The notes under the pieces were generated by a model. The model saw nothing but the letters and a program-made list of their open reading frames with translations, did no database searches and was not told where the DNA came from. A stretch of 64,000 bases of DNA from Caballeronia sordidicola (lineage in GTDB: Bacteria; Pseudomonadota; Gammaproteobacteria; Burkholderiales; Burkholderiaceae), in assembly GCF_002220365.1 (NCBI RefSeq), contig NZ_MTHB01000109.1:62001-126000 (forward strand), read 5' to 3'. Shown here in pieces: positions 9,063 to 17,586 of this stretch. The stretch's first letter is position 1, and every line of letters begins with the position of its first letter. Made by a program: the position numbers and the translations under genes.

Positions 9063-9125
9063 GAAAAGTAATCCTAATCAAATGACAAGCTTTCCGCTTG
9101 AACTTTGCCACGGCAACCCGGGCGC

Positions 9126-9184
9126 GAACGCCCGGGGTGAACGCCCGGGGTGAACGCCCGGGGTGAACGCCCGGGGTGAACGCC
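9126..9184. repeat. 13-bp tandem repeat, 4.5 copies, at the 3' end of the GntR gene
   Basis: Unit GAACGCCCGGGGT begins at 9126, 9139, 9152 and 9165, with a 7-base partial copy at 9178. It abuts the stop codon of the minus-strand GntR gene (9184-9186). Each unit contains the palindrome CCCGGG, so the transcript could form alternative G/C-rich pairings. Confidence 0.95.
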
Positions 9185-9858
9185 TATTCGCTGGCGGTTT
9201 CGTCCAGCATCCGCATGGCCGCCTTCTCCGCATTCGCCACATGCAAGCGCGCGGCAGCCTCGGCCGTCTGCGCATCTCGTGCCTTCAGAGCCTTGAACAG
9301 TTTGTCGATTTCCTTGAGACTCGACGGCAACCGGTCTGGGTGCATCAGAGATGTCGCGCGGAGCAAATTCACCCGGGAATAAAGACTGGTCAGGATTTCT
9401 TTCACCAACCCGTTTCCGCAGTTGTCGAGCAACACGTCATACAGATCGGTCTTCGCCGCCAGCACGCCGGCCTGGTCACCCGTCATGGCTTTCGCCTTCA
9501 GCGCCTTCACGGCTTCACCAAACTGCACGACGGCAGCGTCGCTCGCTATCCGCGCAAACTCGCCCGCTGCAAAGCCCTCGAGCAAACCGCGTATCGCATA
9601 CAACTCCGACGCTTCGCTCTTCGAAATGACCGCGACCATAGGTCCTTTGTGCGGCACACTGCAGACCAGCTTCTCAGCTTCGAGCCGGCGCAAGGCTTCC
9701 CTGATCGATGTTCGGCTCACCCCGAGTGTCTCGCACAACTCGCGTTCCACCAGGCGCGCGCCCGGTGCAAACCGCCCGGACATGATGGCCTGGCGAAGGA
9801 CGGTCTCGACCTGATGCCGCAATGTTTCCGGTCGTATCAAATCCATTTCGGCTGCCAT
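9184..9858 (-). CDS. GntR-family transcriptional regulator, FadR/FCD subfamily
   Basis: Winged-helix N-terminus (SGRFAPGARLVERELCETLG and SRTSIREALRRLEAE) followed by an all-helical FCD effector domain. The ATG at 9858 has GGGAA about nine bases upstream; an open frame extends 84 bp further but without support. In the FCD metal-binding pattern (Asp-x2-Phe-His, later His residues) only part is kept: TDLYD replaces the first His, so metal-dependent ligand binding may be altered. FCD regulators bind TNGTNNNACNA-type sites, and such sites lie in two promoters of this locus (16323-16350 and 19074-19101). It is the obvious local regulator; this link is inferred. Confidence 0.9.
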   Translation of the reverse strand: MAAEMDLIRPETLRHQVETVLRQAIMSGRFAPGARLVERELCETLGVSRTSIREALRRLEAEKLVCSVPHKGPMVAVISKSEASELYAIRGLLEGFAAGEFARIASDAAVVQFGEAVKALKAKAMTGDQAGVLAAKTDLYDVLLDNCGNGLVKEILTSLYSRVNLLRATSLMHPDRLPSSLKEIDKLFKALKARDAQTAEAAARLHVANAEKAAMRMLDETASE

Positions 9859-9955
9859 GATTGTATTCCCGTCGGACGATTTATCAGTGAGCCATGATAC
9901 TCGAAGTTCCCGCTGAAACCGCCATTGCGCAAGCCTTTGCACGGCCGGACGCTAC

Positions 9956-10729
9956 CTAGGCGTTGTTGATTTCGAACTCATCCAGGGCAGCTTCAAGAAT
10001 CGGCGCGGCGAGTACGGCGCCGTGTATGCCGATAGTGCTTACAATTTCCAGCACTTCCATGATTTCCTCGGCCGTCGCACCATAACGAAGTGCATTGCGC
10101 ATGTGCAGTTTCAGGCCCGGCACGTAGAGGTGTGTTGCGGCCGCATCGAACGCGCAGTACATGAACTCCTTGACCTTGGGTTCCAGGACGCCCTCGCGCC
10201 ACGGCACGGAAGAAAACGCCACGTAGGTTTCAAACAGATCAGGATCGAGTTCGAGGAAACCTTCCCATGACGAATGCCAATACCCGCGATTCTCGATAAA
10301 GCTTTCCTTCAGCGCGGCACGGCGGGCATCGAGCGGTATTGGACGCGGGCGCTTGCCCTCTTCTTCAAGCACTTCGATCAATACAGGCACGCCAACGTTC
10401 GCAGCATGAATGCCCACGGTACTCACGAGTTGGATCACTTCGACCACTTCCGCACGCGTCGCACCCGCGCGAAGCGCGGCGCGAATGTGCTGCGCCACGC
10501 CCGGCGCGTAAAGATGAGTTGCGGCCGCGCAGGCGGTGATCGCGACGAACGCCTTTACCTTGTCATCGAGATGATTCTTCTTCGACGGCACCGCCGAAAA
10601 CGCCACGTACGCCTCGAAGAAGCTGGCGTCCAGGCGTAACAGGCTGTCCCAACCATCGCTCCATGTGCCGTGCACACGCGTGAATTCGTCCTTCGCCTGC
10701 TGCTGCCGCTGCGTCAGGGGAACAGTCAT
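9956..10729 (-). CDS. Tandem-domain carboxymuconolactone-decarboxylase-like protein
   Basis: A 257-aa protein with two CMD/AhpD-type repeats, each ending in an ATHLY[AV]PG / VSTVGIH pattern (roughly residues 60-130 and 160-235). Neither repeat has the AhpD CxxC redox pair, so peroxidase activity is not expected and a lactone or enzyme-fold role is likely. I placed the start at 10729, four bases from the cupin stop, because the residues upstream (open to 10909) are antisense to the cupin gene. It is co-transcribed with the cupin gene, a pairing common in Proteobacteria. Reaction unknown. Confidence 0.82.
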   Translation of the reverse strand: MTVPLTQRQQQAKDEFTRVHGTWSDGWDSLLRLDASFFEAYVAFSAVPSKKNHLDDKVKAFVAITACAAATHLYAPGVAQHIRAALRAGATRAEVVEVIQLVSTVGIHAANVGVPVLIEVLEEEGKRPRPIPLDARRAALKESFIENRGYWHSSWEGFLELDPDLFETYVAFSSVPWREGVLEPKVKEFMYCAFDAAATHLYVPGLKLHMRNALRYGATAEEIMEVLEIVSTIGIHGAVLAAPILEAALDEFEINNA

Positions 10730-10733
10730 GACT

Positions 10734-11123
10734 TCAGCCCACCGCGTTCTGGTACACCGCTTCGGCGACCTCTTCTTCCCACATGGTCTTTCCGAGCGAC
10801 GTGGCCGTATGGACCATGTAGCTGTTACGTCCTGCGCCGTGCCAATGCCGCTCATTAGCGGGTATCCACACCACATCGCCTGTGCGAATCGCCTGCGGCT
10901 CGCCGCCATCTACGCACACGAAACCGCTGCCCGATGTCACCTGCAGGATCTGCCCCTGCTCATGGGTATGCCAGAAGGTACGCGCGCCCGGCGAGAAGAA
11001 CACGTTCGCGATGGTGACTTTGTCGGTTGTCGGCATGATCGAGTCTGCCCACACGACACCGCTGAACGTAGCCGAACGCTGCTCTGATACCGCACCTTCG
11101 GCCCTGCCGCGAAACACTTTCAT
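10734..11123 (-). CDS. Single-domain cupin, manganese hydroxynitrile-lyase/mandelonitrile-lyase-like family
   Basis: A 129-aa small cupin. The metal-binding set His52, His54, Gln58 and His93 (TFWHTHEQGQ ... ERHWHG) matches, from memory, the His-His-Gln-His site of the bacterial cupin HNL family. These proteins are usually annotated (R)-mandelonitrile lyase, but most members sit in catabolic operons next to CMD genes, as here, and the physiological reaction is unclear. GGGAG precedes the ATG. The start overlaps the upstream dehydrogenase stop by four bases (ATGA type). Confidence 0.85.
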   Translation of the reverse strand: MKVFRGRAEGAVSEQRSATFSGVVWADSIMPTTDKVTIANVFFSPGARTFWHTHEQGQILQVTSGSGFVCVDGGEPQAIRTGDVVWIPANERHWHGAGRNSYMVHTATSLGKTMWEEEVAEAVYQNAVG

Positions 11124-12040
11124 TGCTGCTCTCCCGTTGAAGAATGTTTGGCATCCTTGAGACGCACGCCACCCGACACATCACCTATCGCGTCCACCAC
11201 GCGGTTGCTGATCTGGTCGCCGTAACCCAGCGCGGTAGCCAGTCCGAAGCTCGCAAGAGGGCCCGATGAATTTAGCGAGGACACGCCCAGCTCGCGCACG
11301 CGGTCGATATAAAGCACGACGTCCTTCGTCATCAGCTTGCCGGTCAGGCCGCCCTCCAGGTAGTCGCCATCGACAATCTTCGGAAAACGGTTCTGCGTGG
11401 CGAAATTCACGCCGCTGCTGCTATTGAGGACGTCGAGCAGCCTGTGGAGATCGAGCCCGGCCTTCTTGCCCGCGACCATCACCTCGGCGGTCGCCGACAG
11501 GCTCACTGCGTTCAGGAAGTTGTTGAGCAGCTTGGTCGTATGACCCGCGCCGCTCTCGCCCATGGTGATCGCCTTCGTGGCGATCGGCTTGAAGACCCAC
11601 TGGATTGCTTGAATCGCGGCGGCGTCGCCGCCCACCATCAGCGTGAGCGTGCCCTTTTCCGCTGCTGCGGCGCCCCCCGAGATGCCGGCATCGATGTACT
11701 GCACGCCGCGTTGCTTGAACAGCGCGTTGAGCCTGATAGTGGAACTCGCTGCGGCCGTGCTCAAGTCGATCACGGTCTGTCCTTTACGGCACGAGGCGAG
11801 AATGCCGTCCGCCCCCTCCACTACTGCTTCAACCACCTTGCTGTCCGGCAGCGACAGCAGCACCACGTCTGCAAACTGGATCACTTCCGAGATCGATATC
11901 GCCGCCCGTGCGCCAGCTGCCAACGCCCGTTCGGGCGCGGCATCGAAGCCCAGCACTTCAATGCCCGCCCCGACCAGACGGCGAGTCATGCGACCGCCCA
12001 TGTTGCCCAAACCGATGAAGCCAATGCGTTGCGTGTTCAT
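11120..12040 (-). CDS. NAD(P)-dependent beta-hydroxyacid dehydrogenase, 3-HIBADH family (2 of 3)
   Basis: 306 aa. Rossmann GLGNMG (10-15), substrate loop DAGISGG (117-123, with Gly in place of the usual Pro/Val) and catalytic Lys170 in KLLNN. The changed substrate loop suggests a substrate different from the paralogues at 5937 and 15370. Translationally coupled to the cupin gene and directly downstream of the MFS transporter gene (17-bp gap), so its substrate may be the transported acid or an early intermediate. Confidence 0.9.
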   Translation of the reverse strand: MNTQRIGFIGLGNMGGRMTRRLVGAGIEVLGFDAAPERALAAGARAAISISEVIQFADVVLLSLPDSKVVEAVVEGADGILASCRKGQTVIDLSTAAASSTIRLNALFKQRGVQYIDAGISGGAAAAEKGTLTLMVGGDAAAIQAIQWVFKPIATKAITMGESGAGHTTKLLNNFLNAVSLSATAEVMVAGKKAGLDLHRLLDVLNSSSGVNFATQNRFPKIVDGDYLEGGLTGKLMTKDVVLYIDRVRELGVSSLNSSGPLASFGLATALGYGDQISNRVVDAIGDVSGGVRLKDAKHSSTGEQQ

Positions 12041-12057
12041 GAGTGTCTACCGTAAGT

Positions 12058-13413
12058 TCAAAAGTCGACGTGCTTCGTTTCCGGTCCCATCAGCGCGCCG
12101 ACCGTACCAATCACGCCACCGATGCACAGCAGGACCACCGGCGTGAGCCGCAACGGCATGAAGGCCCCTAGCCAGTTCATATAAAACGCATAAAACGACG
12201 GGATGATCACCGAGAGGCTGAAGCCCACGCCAAAACCGGTGGCGCGAACATCCGTCACGAAGCGCTCGTTGATGTAAGTCACGATCACGCCCCACGGTGA
12301 TGTCACCAGCACTGAGAGCAGCATGACCAGCAGCATGATGACCGGCAAGGACAGGTCGTCCACGTTGGAAAGCACATAGAGAATGATGGCGCCCACCGTT
12401 GCAATCAGTGGCCCCACGACCACGAAAAACGTGCGCCGCCCGATTTTCTGGCCGAGCATGCCCGAGCCGATATAGCTGAAAAAAAGCACGAAATAGGAGA
12501 GCAGCAGAGTAAGCGACATCTGGAAACCGGACAGGTGCAAAGTGTGCACAAGCAGGCCCGTCGGCATGAAGATCGTGATGATGTTCTGCGTGAGCCAGAA
12601 GCCCGACATCATCAGCAGGACCTGCAGCAGGTTGCGTCCGCTCTTGCCGCGAAGCAGATCGGAAAGCGGCAGTTTCTCCGGCTTCTTTTCACCGGTCTCG
12701 CTCTCCCAGATCTCCGATTCGGAAACTTTGTGAACGTAGTACAGCGCGAGAACGCCCGCCAGTAGCGAGCCAATCACGAACGGAATGCGCCAGCCCCACT
12801 GCACATACGGCGAGTGCAGGCCGTTGAGGGGAAACACGGCGAACATCAGCATGGCAACCAGGTTGATCGTCACGTAGGCCGCCGGGAAACCGGCAATGAT
12901 CAGTCCGCCGACGAAGCCGCGTTGCTCCTTCTTCGAATATTCGATGGCAAGCGGCATCGCGCCCGTGTAGCCACCGCCGAGGAAAATACCATCGATAAAC
13001 CGCAGGATCACGAGCAGCCAGTAGGAACCGATTCCCAGCGTTTCGTAGCCGGGCAGCAGCGCGATCAACAGGGTGACAACGCCAAATCCGGATACCGAAA
13101 GAATTGACGCCCGGCGACGCCCCACCCGGTCCGCGACCATGCCGAACAGCAGCGCGCCGATCGGGCGGCCTAACAAGGTGGTGATGAAAACGAGGGAAGC
13201 GAGGATCGCTTCCATGCCGGGCGCGAGATGCGGGGGCTGAAAGAAGAACAGCACCGGAGCAAGCACGACGACCGGCAGGTAAATATCGAACATGTCGATG
13301 AATTCGGAGAAGAACGCGCCCTTGATCGCGTTGCGGCGTTTCTCATCGACGGACTGCTCGGTGGCCGCTCTTGCGGCGCCGTGTGTCGTGACTGCTTCCA
13401 TGCTCGTCTCCAT
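12058..13413 (-). CDS. MFS transporter, metabolite:H+ symporter type
   Basis: 451 aa with 12 predicted transmembrane segments and the MFS loop motif DRVGRRR after TM2. The N-terminal EFIDMFDIYLPVVVL resembles organic-acid symporters. Central loop (about residues 230-260) is charged and cytoplasmic. AGGAC lies seven bases before the ATG. It is transcribed between a small CMD protein and dehydrogenase 2, so it probably imports the substrate of this locus, but the compound cannot be deduced. Confidence 0.9.
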   Translation of the reverse strand: METSMEAVTTHGAARAATEQSVDEKRRNAIKGAFFSEFIDMFDIYLPVVVLAPVLFFFQPPHLAPGMEAILASLVFITTLLGRPIGALLFGMVADRVGRRRASILSVSGFGVVTLLIALLPGYETLGIGSYWLLVILRFIDGIFLGGGYTGAMPLAIEYSKKEQRGFVGGLIIAGFPAAYVTINLVAMLMFAVFPLNGLHSPYVQWGWRIPFVIGSLLAGVLALYYVHKVSESEIWESETGEKKPEKLPLSDLLRGKSGRNLLQVLLMMSGFWLTQNIITIFMPTGLLVHTLHLSGFQMSLTLLLSYFVLFFSYIGSGMLGQKIGRRTFFVVVGPLIATVGAIILYVLSNVDDLSLPVIMLLVMLLSVLVTSPWGVIVTYINERFVTDVRATGFGVGFSLSVIIPSFYAFYMNWLGAFMPLRLTPVVLLCIGGVIGTVGALMGPETKHVDF

Positions 13414-13475
13414 TGATGTCGTCCTACATCGCTTGCGGATGCTTATTGATTGATGGCCCCAGGGAATGTCGGACC

Positions 13476-13871
13476 TCAGCCCTTGGCGGCGTCGGCTTCA
13501 TAGGCCTTGATCGCGTCGGTCGCGACCCGGAAGGCCGCCAGCGCGAGTGGTGCACCGCAGTACACGGCGGCCTGCATCAGCACCGCGCGAATCTCCTCCT
13601 TCGTGACGCCGTTCTTGAGCGCGCCTTTGACATGCACGGACAGTTCGTGATGCTGGCTCATGGCGGTCAGCATGCCGATGTTGAGCATGCTCCGGGTCTT
13701 GAACGTCAAGGTCGGATCGCCCCAGATCTCGCCCCATGCATATTCAGTGATGAGCTTCTGTATCGGCCGGTTGAAGTCGTCCGCGTTCGCCCAGGACTTC
13801 TCGACATGCGACGCGCCGAGCACTTCCTTGCGGTTCTCGAAGCCCTTGTCAAAACGTGAGTTATCTTCCAT
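13476..13871 (-). CDS. Carboxymuconolactone decarboxylase family protein (PcaC-like)
   Basis: 131 aa from the ATG at 13871, which has AGAGAGGG upstream; the longer open frame to 13982 overlaps the aldehyde dehydrogenase gene and is discounted. The core GDPTLTFKTRSMLNIGMLTAM followed by HHELSVHVKGALKNGVT and QAAVYCGAP matches PcaC / 4-carboxymuconolactone decarboxylase. The full protocatechuate gene set is absent, so it more likely acts on a related lactone or beta-keto acid. Confidence 0.87.
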   Translation of the reverse strand: MEDNSRFDKGFENRKEVLGASHVEKSWANADDFNRPIQKLITEYAWGEIWGDPTLTFKTRSMLNIGMLTAMSQHHELSVHVKGALKNGVTKEEIRAVLMQAAVYCGAPLALAAFRVATDAIKAYEADAAKG

Positions 13872-13915
13872 TGCTTGTGGCCCTCTCTCTTGTGTTACGT
13901 TATTTCGGGTGAGCA

Positions 13916-15346
13916 TCAGGCGTGGCCGTAGCCGACCATCGCCTTGATCTCGAGGTATTCGCGCAGGCCCGCTTCGCCCCATTCGCGGCCGTTTCCCGAG
14001 CGCTTGTAGCCACCAAAGGGCGCGTTGAAATCGGGCGCGGGATAGTTCAGGTGGACGCCGCCCGCGCGAAGCTGGCGGCCGATTTTTCGGGCACGCTCTA
14101 TATCGCCGGACTGTACGTATGCCGCCAAACCATATTCGGTTCCATTAGCAATACTGATAGATTCGTCCTCGCTTTGATAACCCATGATGGACAGCACCGG
14201 CCCAAAGATCTCTTCGCGGGCGATGGTCATGTCGCGCGTGACATCCGCGAAGACCGTCGGTTTGACGTAGTACCCCTTCGATAGCCCCTCAGGCCGCCCC
14301 GTTCCTCCGGTAACGAGCCGTGCGCCTTCGTCAATCCCCTTCTGGATCAGCATCTGCACGCGCTCGAACTGGTTGCTGTTGACAAGCGGCCCTAGCTGCG
14401 TAGTCTCGCTGTCCGTTGCACCCACGCTATAGCTCGATGCCGCCGCCTTCGCGATCTGCGCTGCATCGTTCATCAAGTGACGCGGCACGAGCATGCGAGT
14501 GGGGATCGAACAGGATTGCCCGGAATTGGTGAAGCATGCGGCCACGCCGCGCGTGACGGCGTCGTCGAGGTTCACATCGTCGAGCAGGATGTTCGCGGAC
14601 TTGCCGCCAAGCTCCTGTGCGACACGCTTGACTGTTTCCGCCGCCATCTTCGCGACCAGAATGCCCGCGCGCGTCGAGCCGGTGAACGACACCATGTCGA
14701 TATCCGGATGCGACGCAATCGCCGCGCCCACGCCCGGTCCGTCGCCATTCACCACGTTCAGCACGCCCGGAGGAACGCCGGCTTCGTGCGCTACCTCGGC
14801 AAACAACAGCGCGCTCAGCGCCGAGTACTCGCTCGGCTTGAGCACCATCGTGCAACCCGCGGCCAGTGCGGGCGCGATCTTCACCACGATCTGGTTGATC
14901 GGCCAGTTCCAGGGCGTGATGAGTCCGCACACCCCTACGGGCTCCAAACGCACGCATGTGGTGCCGCGCTGTTCCTCAAACTCGAAATTCTCGAGCACGC
15001 CGATCAACGCATTCAGGTGGGCCGGACCGCGGGCTGCCTGCCCCTTGCGCGCAAACGCGATCGGCGCGCCCATCTCGATGCGCATCGCTTCGGCGAATTC
15101 ATCGTATCGCCGCTCATAGACCTGAACGATTCGCCGCAGCAAGTCGATGCGCTCTTGCACCGATGTCGCCGAGTAAGCGGCAAATGCCTTGCGAGCGGCG
15201 GCCACCGCGCGATCCACATCGGTCGCATTGCCCAACGCCAGCCGATCGATCTTGCTTTCAGTTGCCGGGTCGATCAGGTCGAACCAGGCCGGCGAGACCG
15301 GATCAGTCCATTGTCCATCGATGTAAAACTGAGCCGCACGAGACAT
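13916..15346 (-). CDS. Aldehyde dehydrogenase, NAD(P)-dependent
   Basis: 476 aa, complete ALDH. Key residues: TPWNWP (144-149), VLKPSE (168-173), Glu245 in QELGGKS and catalytic Cys279 in GQSC. Start at 15346 is supported by AAAAGGACG; the open frame reaches 15460 but overlaps the upstream gene. It lies between dehydrogenase 3 (23-bp gap) and the PcaC-like gene, which suggests alcohol/semialdehyde-to-acid oxidation in sequence with the 3-HIBADH-type enzyme. It is not a close copy of the aldehyde dehydrogenase at the left edge. Confidence 0.92.
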   Translation of the reverse strand: MSRAAQFYIDGQWTDPVSPAWFDLIDPATESKIDRLALGNATDVDRAVAAARKAFAAYSATSVQERIDLLRRIVQVYERRYDEFAEAMRIEMGAPIAFARKGQAARGPAHLNALIGVLENFEFEEQRGTTCVRLEPVGVCGLITPWNWPINQIVVKIAPALAAGCTMVLKPSEYSALSALLFAEVAHEAGVPPGVLNVVNGDGPGVGAAIASHPDIDMVSFTGSTRAGILVAKMAAETVKRVAQELGGKSANILLDDVNLDDAVTRGVAACFTNSGQSCSIPTRMLVPRHLMNDAAQIAKAAASSYSVGATDSETTQLGPLVNSNQFERVQMLIQKGIDEGARLVTGGTGRPEGLSKGYYVKPTVFADVTRDMTIAREEIFGPVLSIMGYQSEDESISIANGTEYGLAAYVQSGDIERARKIGRQLRAGGVHLNYPAPDFNAPFGGYKRSGNGREWGEAGLREYLEIKAMVGYGHA

Positions 15347-15369
15347 GTTCGTCCTTTTCGTTTGCGGGT

Positions 15370-16254
15370 TTATTCGTCGCTGATAAGCAGCCGGTACATC
15401 TCGGTGTGATCTGTGGAGGGCGTCGAGCGTTGCGACACCTCGTCCCAGACCGATGTGCATGTCATGCCGAGTTTCATCGGATAGCCCACTGATTCGGACA
15501 ATGCGCGTGCGATCTTCAGGTCCTTGTTCATCAACTGCAATGCGAAGCCGGATGCATAGGAGCCCGACAACATGAACTGCTTGACCTTGTTCTCCGAGGT
15601 ATTGCTGCGTCCTGTCGATGCATTGAGCACATCCGTCATTGAAGCCGGGTCAATCCCGAAACGCTCCGCAATATGCAGCGCCTCAACCGTTGCCATCAAC
15701 CCGGCAGCCGAGACATAATTGTTCAGCGCCTTCGCTGCGTGTCCCGACCCCGCCGCGCCGATATGCAGGACGCTCTTTCCCATGGCTTCCAGCACTGGCT
15801 TGCAGGTGTTCAGCACGGCTGCGTCGCCACCGGCGAGGATGGCGAGCGTGCCTTCCTTCGCCTTCTTCACGCCGCCGGAAACGGGCGCGTCAAGATAGTC
15901 GAGTTCCATCTTCGCGAGCGTCGCACCGAGATTGCGCGAGCGCTCCGGCTCCGATGAACTCATGTCGATCACAACCGCTCCCTTGGGCAGGAGACGCGCC
16001 CACGCCTTCTCGTCGCCATCAAGCAGCACACTCTCCACGATCGCCGAATTCGGCAGCATGGTGATCAGTGCATCGAGCGATGCGGCGTTGTCGGCATCCA
16101 GTCGCGCTGCGCCAATTTCCTTCGCCAGCGCATCGACTCGGGATGTATCGGCATCGGCGAGAAAGAGTTCAAAGCCCGCCTTCGCCAGGCACTGCGCCAT
16201 GGGCGTGCCCATCATTCCCAGCCCGATAAAGCCAATTCGTTGCGGTCGCGTCAT
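15370..16254 (-). CDS. NAD(P)-dependent beta-hydroxyacid dehydrogenase, 3-HIBADH family (3 of 3)
   Basis: 294 aa from ATG 16254 (AAGGCTGGACAG upstream); the frame is open to 16314 but without support. GLGMMG (11-16), DAPVSGG (122-128) and Lys175 in KALNN are intact. First gene of the operon that runs through aldehyde dehydrogenase, CMD, MFS, dehydrogenase 2, cupin and tandem CMD. Its promoter region holds a perfect ATTGT-ATG-ACAAT element, a GntR/FCD-type site. Confidence 0.92.
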   Translation of the reverse strand: MTRPQRIGFIGLGMMGTPMAQCLAKAGFELFLADADTSRVDALAKEIGAARLDADNAASLDALITMLPNSAIVESVLLDGDEKAWARLLPKGAVVIDMSSSEPERSRNLGATLAKMELDYLDAPVSGGVKKAKEGTLAILAGGDAAVLNTCKPVLEAMGKSVLHIGAAGSGHAAKALNNYVSAAGLMATVEALHIAERFGIDPASMTDVLNASTGRSNTSENKVKQFMLSGSYASGFALQLMNKDLKIARALSESVGYPMKLGMTCTSVWDEVSQRSTPSTDHTEMYRLLISDE

Positions 16255-16322
16255 CTGTCCAGCCTTCGTGATAGAACCCAAAATTGACTGGCGGCAATCA
16301 CTCGCCGCATCCATTCGATAAG

Positions 16323-16350
16323 TCTATACGATTGTATGACAATCAGTCGA
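16323..16350 (-). promoter_or_regulatory. Predicted sigma-70 promoter with GntR/FCD operator inside the spacer
   Basis: On the minus strand: TCGACT (-35-like, 16345-16350), 16-bp spacer, TATAGA (-10-like, 16323-16328). The spacer contains ATTGT-N3-ACAAT (16331-16343), which fits the TNGTNNNACNA consensus of FCD-type GntR proteins. It lies about 70 bp before the start of the dehydrogenase 3 gene. The same geometry is found at 19074-19101. Confidence 0.65.
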
Positions 16351-16378
16351 TAGACAATTACTACGGGTTTCCCCTGCC

Positions 16379-16705
16379 TTACTTCAGCAGCGAAAAAGCG
16401 GTCGGCGTGAGAAACACGTTCTCGATCCGCTCGACGATCATCTTCTCGGCCTCACTCGCCGCGCGCTTGGCGATCCACTCGGCATCGGCCTGGAACGCGT
16501 TCCACTTGGTCTCGCGTTCTGCGAGGCTTTGCCACTTCAGCAGGTAGGTAAGCGCGTGATTGCTGGGCCCGATCAGCGTGGTCCAGAAGCCGATCTGTTC
16601 GATGCCATATTTTTCAAAAAAAACCAGCGTCGTGGCGCTGAATCGTTCCTGAAGCGCCTGCAGGCGGCCCGGCAGGCAGTGATAAACGCGCATTTCTACA
16701 ATCAT
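16379..16705 (-). CDS. NIPSNAP family protein
   Basis: 108 aa from the ATG at 16705 (GGAGAGCAAGG upstream). MIVEMRVYHCLPGRLQALQ and the later TTLIGPSNHALTYLLKW are characteristic of the NIPSNAP ferredoxin-like fold. Small bacterial members accompany catabolic genes but their reaction is largely unknown. It follows the lactonase gene by 41 bp and ends the MFS-lactonase-NIPSNAP operon. Confidence 0.88.
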   Translation of the reverse strand: MIVEMRVYHCLPGRLQALQERFSATTLVFFEKYGIEQIGFWTTLIGPSNHALTYLLKWQSLAERETKWNAFQADAEWIAKRAASEAEKMIVERIENVFLTPTAFSLLK

Positions 16706-16746
16706 GGCCTTGCTCTCCGTAAGGGAAGAATCAGAATGAGGACGGT

Positions 16747-17544
16747 TCAACGCGGCGCCATGTCCAGGCGCGCAATCCAGCCTTCGGTTTCGCGGTCATG
16801 CGGCGCGTAGACCTTGAGTACTTCGGGATCGTGACCGGGCACGACATGATCGGGCGAGTCAGCCAGGTGCATGACAGTCTTGAAGCCCTCCAGCATGTCG
16901 CCGACGTTGTAGACGATCGGGTACGGCCGGTTCTCGCGTATGTTCGCGTAGAAATGAGAGGCGTCGGAAGCGAGCACGACCCAGCCGCGCTCCGTGTGAA
17001 CCCGCACGACCTGCAGGCCATTCGAATGGCCACCGACCCAGTGCACGCTCAAGCCGGGTGTGAGCTGCGAATCACCGTCGTGAAACGCCACGCGACCCTC
17101 GAACACCCGGCCGACCATCGCCTTGACGTCTTCCGGCTCGAATGGATGACTCAATGCGTGATGACACATGCAGCGACCCGTGCAATAGGCCATCTCCTTG
17201 TCCTGCACGTGATAACGCGCCTTCGGAAAAAGCGCGCGGTTACCCGCATGGTCGTAATGCATGTGCGTGAGGATGACGTCGTCCACTGACTCCGGCCGGA
17301 TGCCGATCCGCTTCAGGCCGGCTTCAACGGGGTTGGTAATGGTGCGTCCGCGCTGTTGCGCCATGCTGTTGTCGAACCCCGTATCCACGATGAATGCGCG
17401 GGACTCGCCAACGACCGCCCACACGAAATAATCGAGTGGCATGGGGACGTCGTGCGGATCGCCGCCAATGAAGTTCTCGGTCGAACGGCGCGCGTGATGC
17501 GCGTACTTCACTGCGAAGATGCGATAGTTTTCAGGCGTTGGCAT
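16747..17544 (-). CDS. Metallo-beta-lactamase-fold lactonase, N-acyl-homoserine-lactonase-like
   Basis: 265 aa with the full dinuclear zinc site: His94-x-His96-x-Asp98-His99, His173 (GGHSNG), Asp194 (ASDASHFY) and His238 (PGHDP). The sequence around SDASHFYAN resembles AttM/BlcC and AiiA-type lactonases. A quorum-quenching role is possible, but the gene sits between an MFS transporter and a NIPSNAP gene under the same putative GntR control, which favours opening of a catabolic lactone, as for BlcC and gamma-butyrolactone. No luxI is present in the window. Confidence 0.88.
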   Translation of the reverse strand: MPTPENYRIFAVKYAHHARRSTENFIGGDPHDVPMPLDYFVWAVVGESRAFIVDTGFDNSMAQQRGRTITNPVEAGLKRIGIRPESVDDVILTHMHYDHAGNRALFPKARYHVQDKEMAYCTGRCMCHHALSHPFEPEDVKAMVGRVFEGRVAFHDGDSQLTPGLSVHWVGGHSNGLQVVRVHTERGWVVLASDASHFYANIRENRPYPIVYNVGDMLEGFKTVMHLADSPDHVVPGHDPEVLKVYAPHDRETEGWIARLDMAPR

Positions 17545-17586
17545 GACCAGGGATTCCTTTCGTTGCGGGTTGCTTTGGAACGGAGT

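Noticed and set aside
9126-9184. Repeat array considered as a CRISPR
   Set aside because: Units are 13 bp and directly contiguous with no spacers; no cas genes nearby.
16747-17544. Quorum-sensing island
   Set aside because: No luxI and no AHL-binding LuxR gene in the window; the lactonase context is catabolic.
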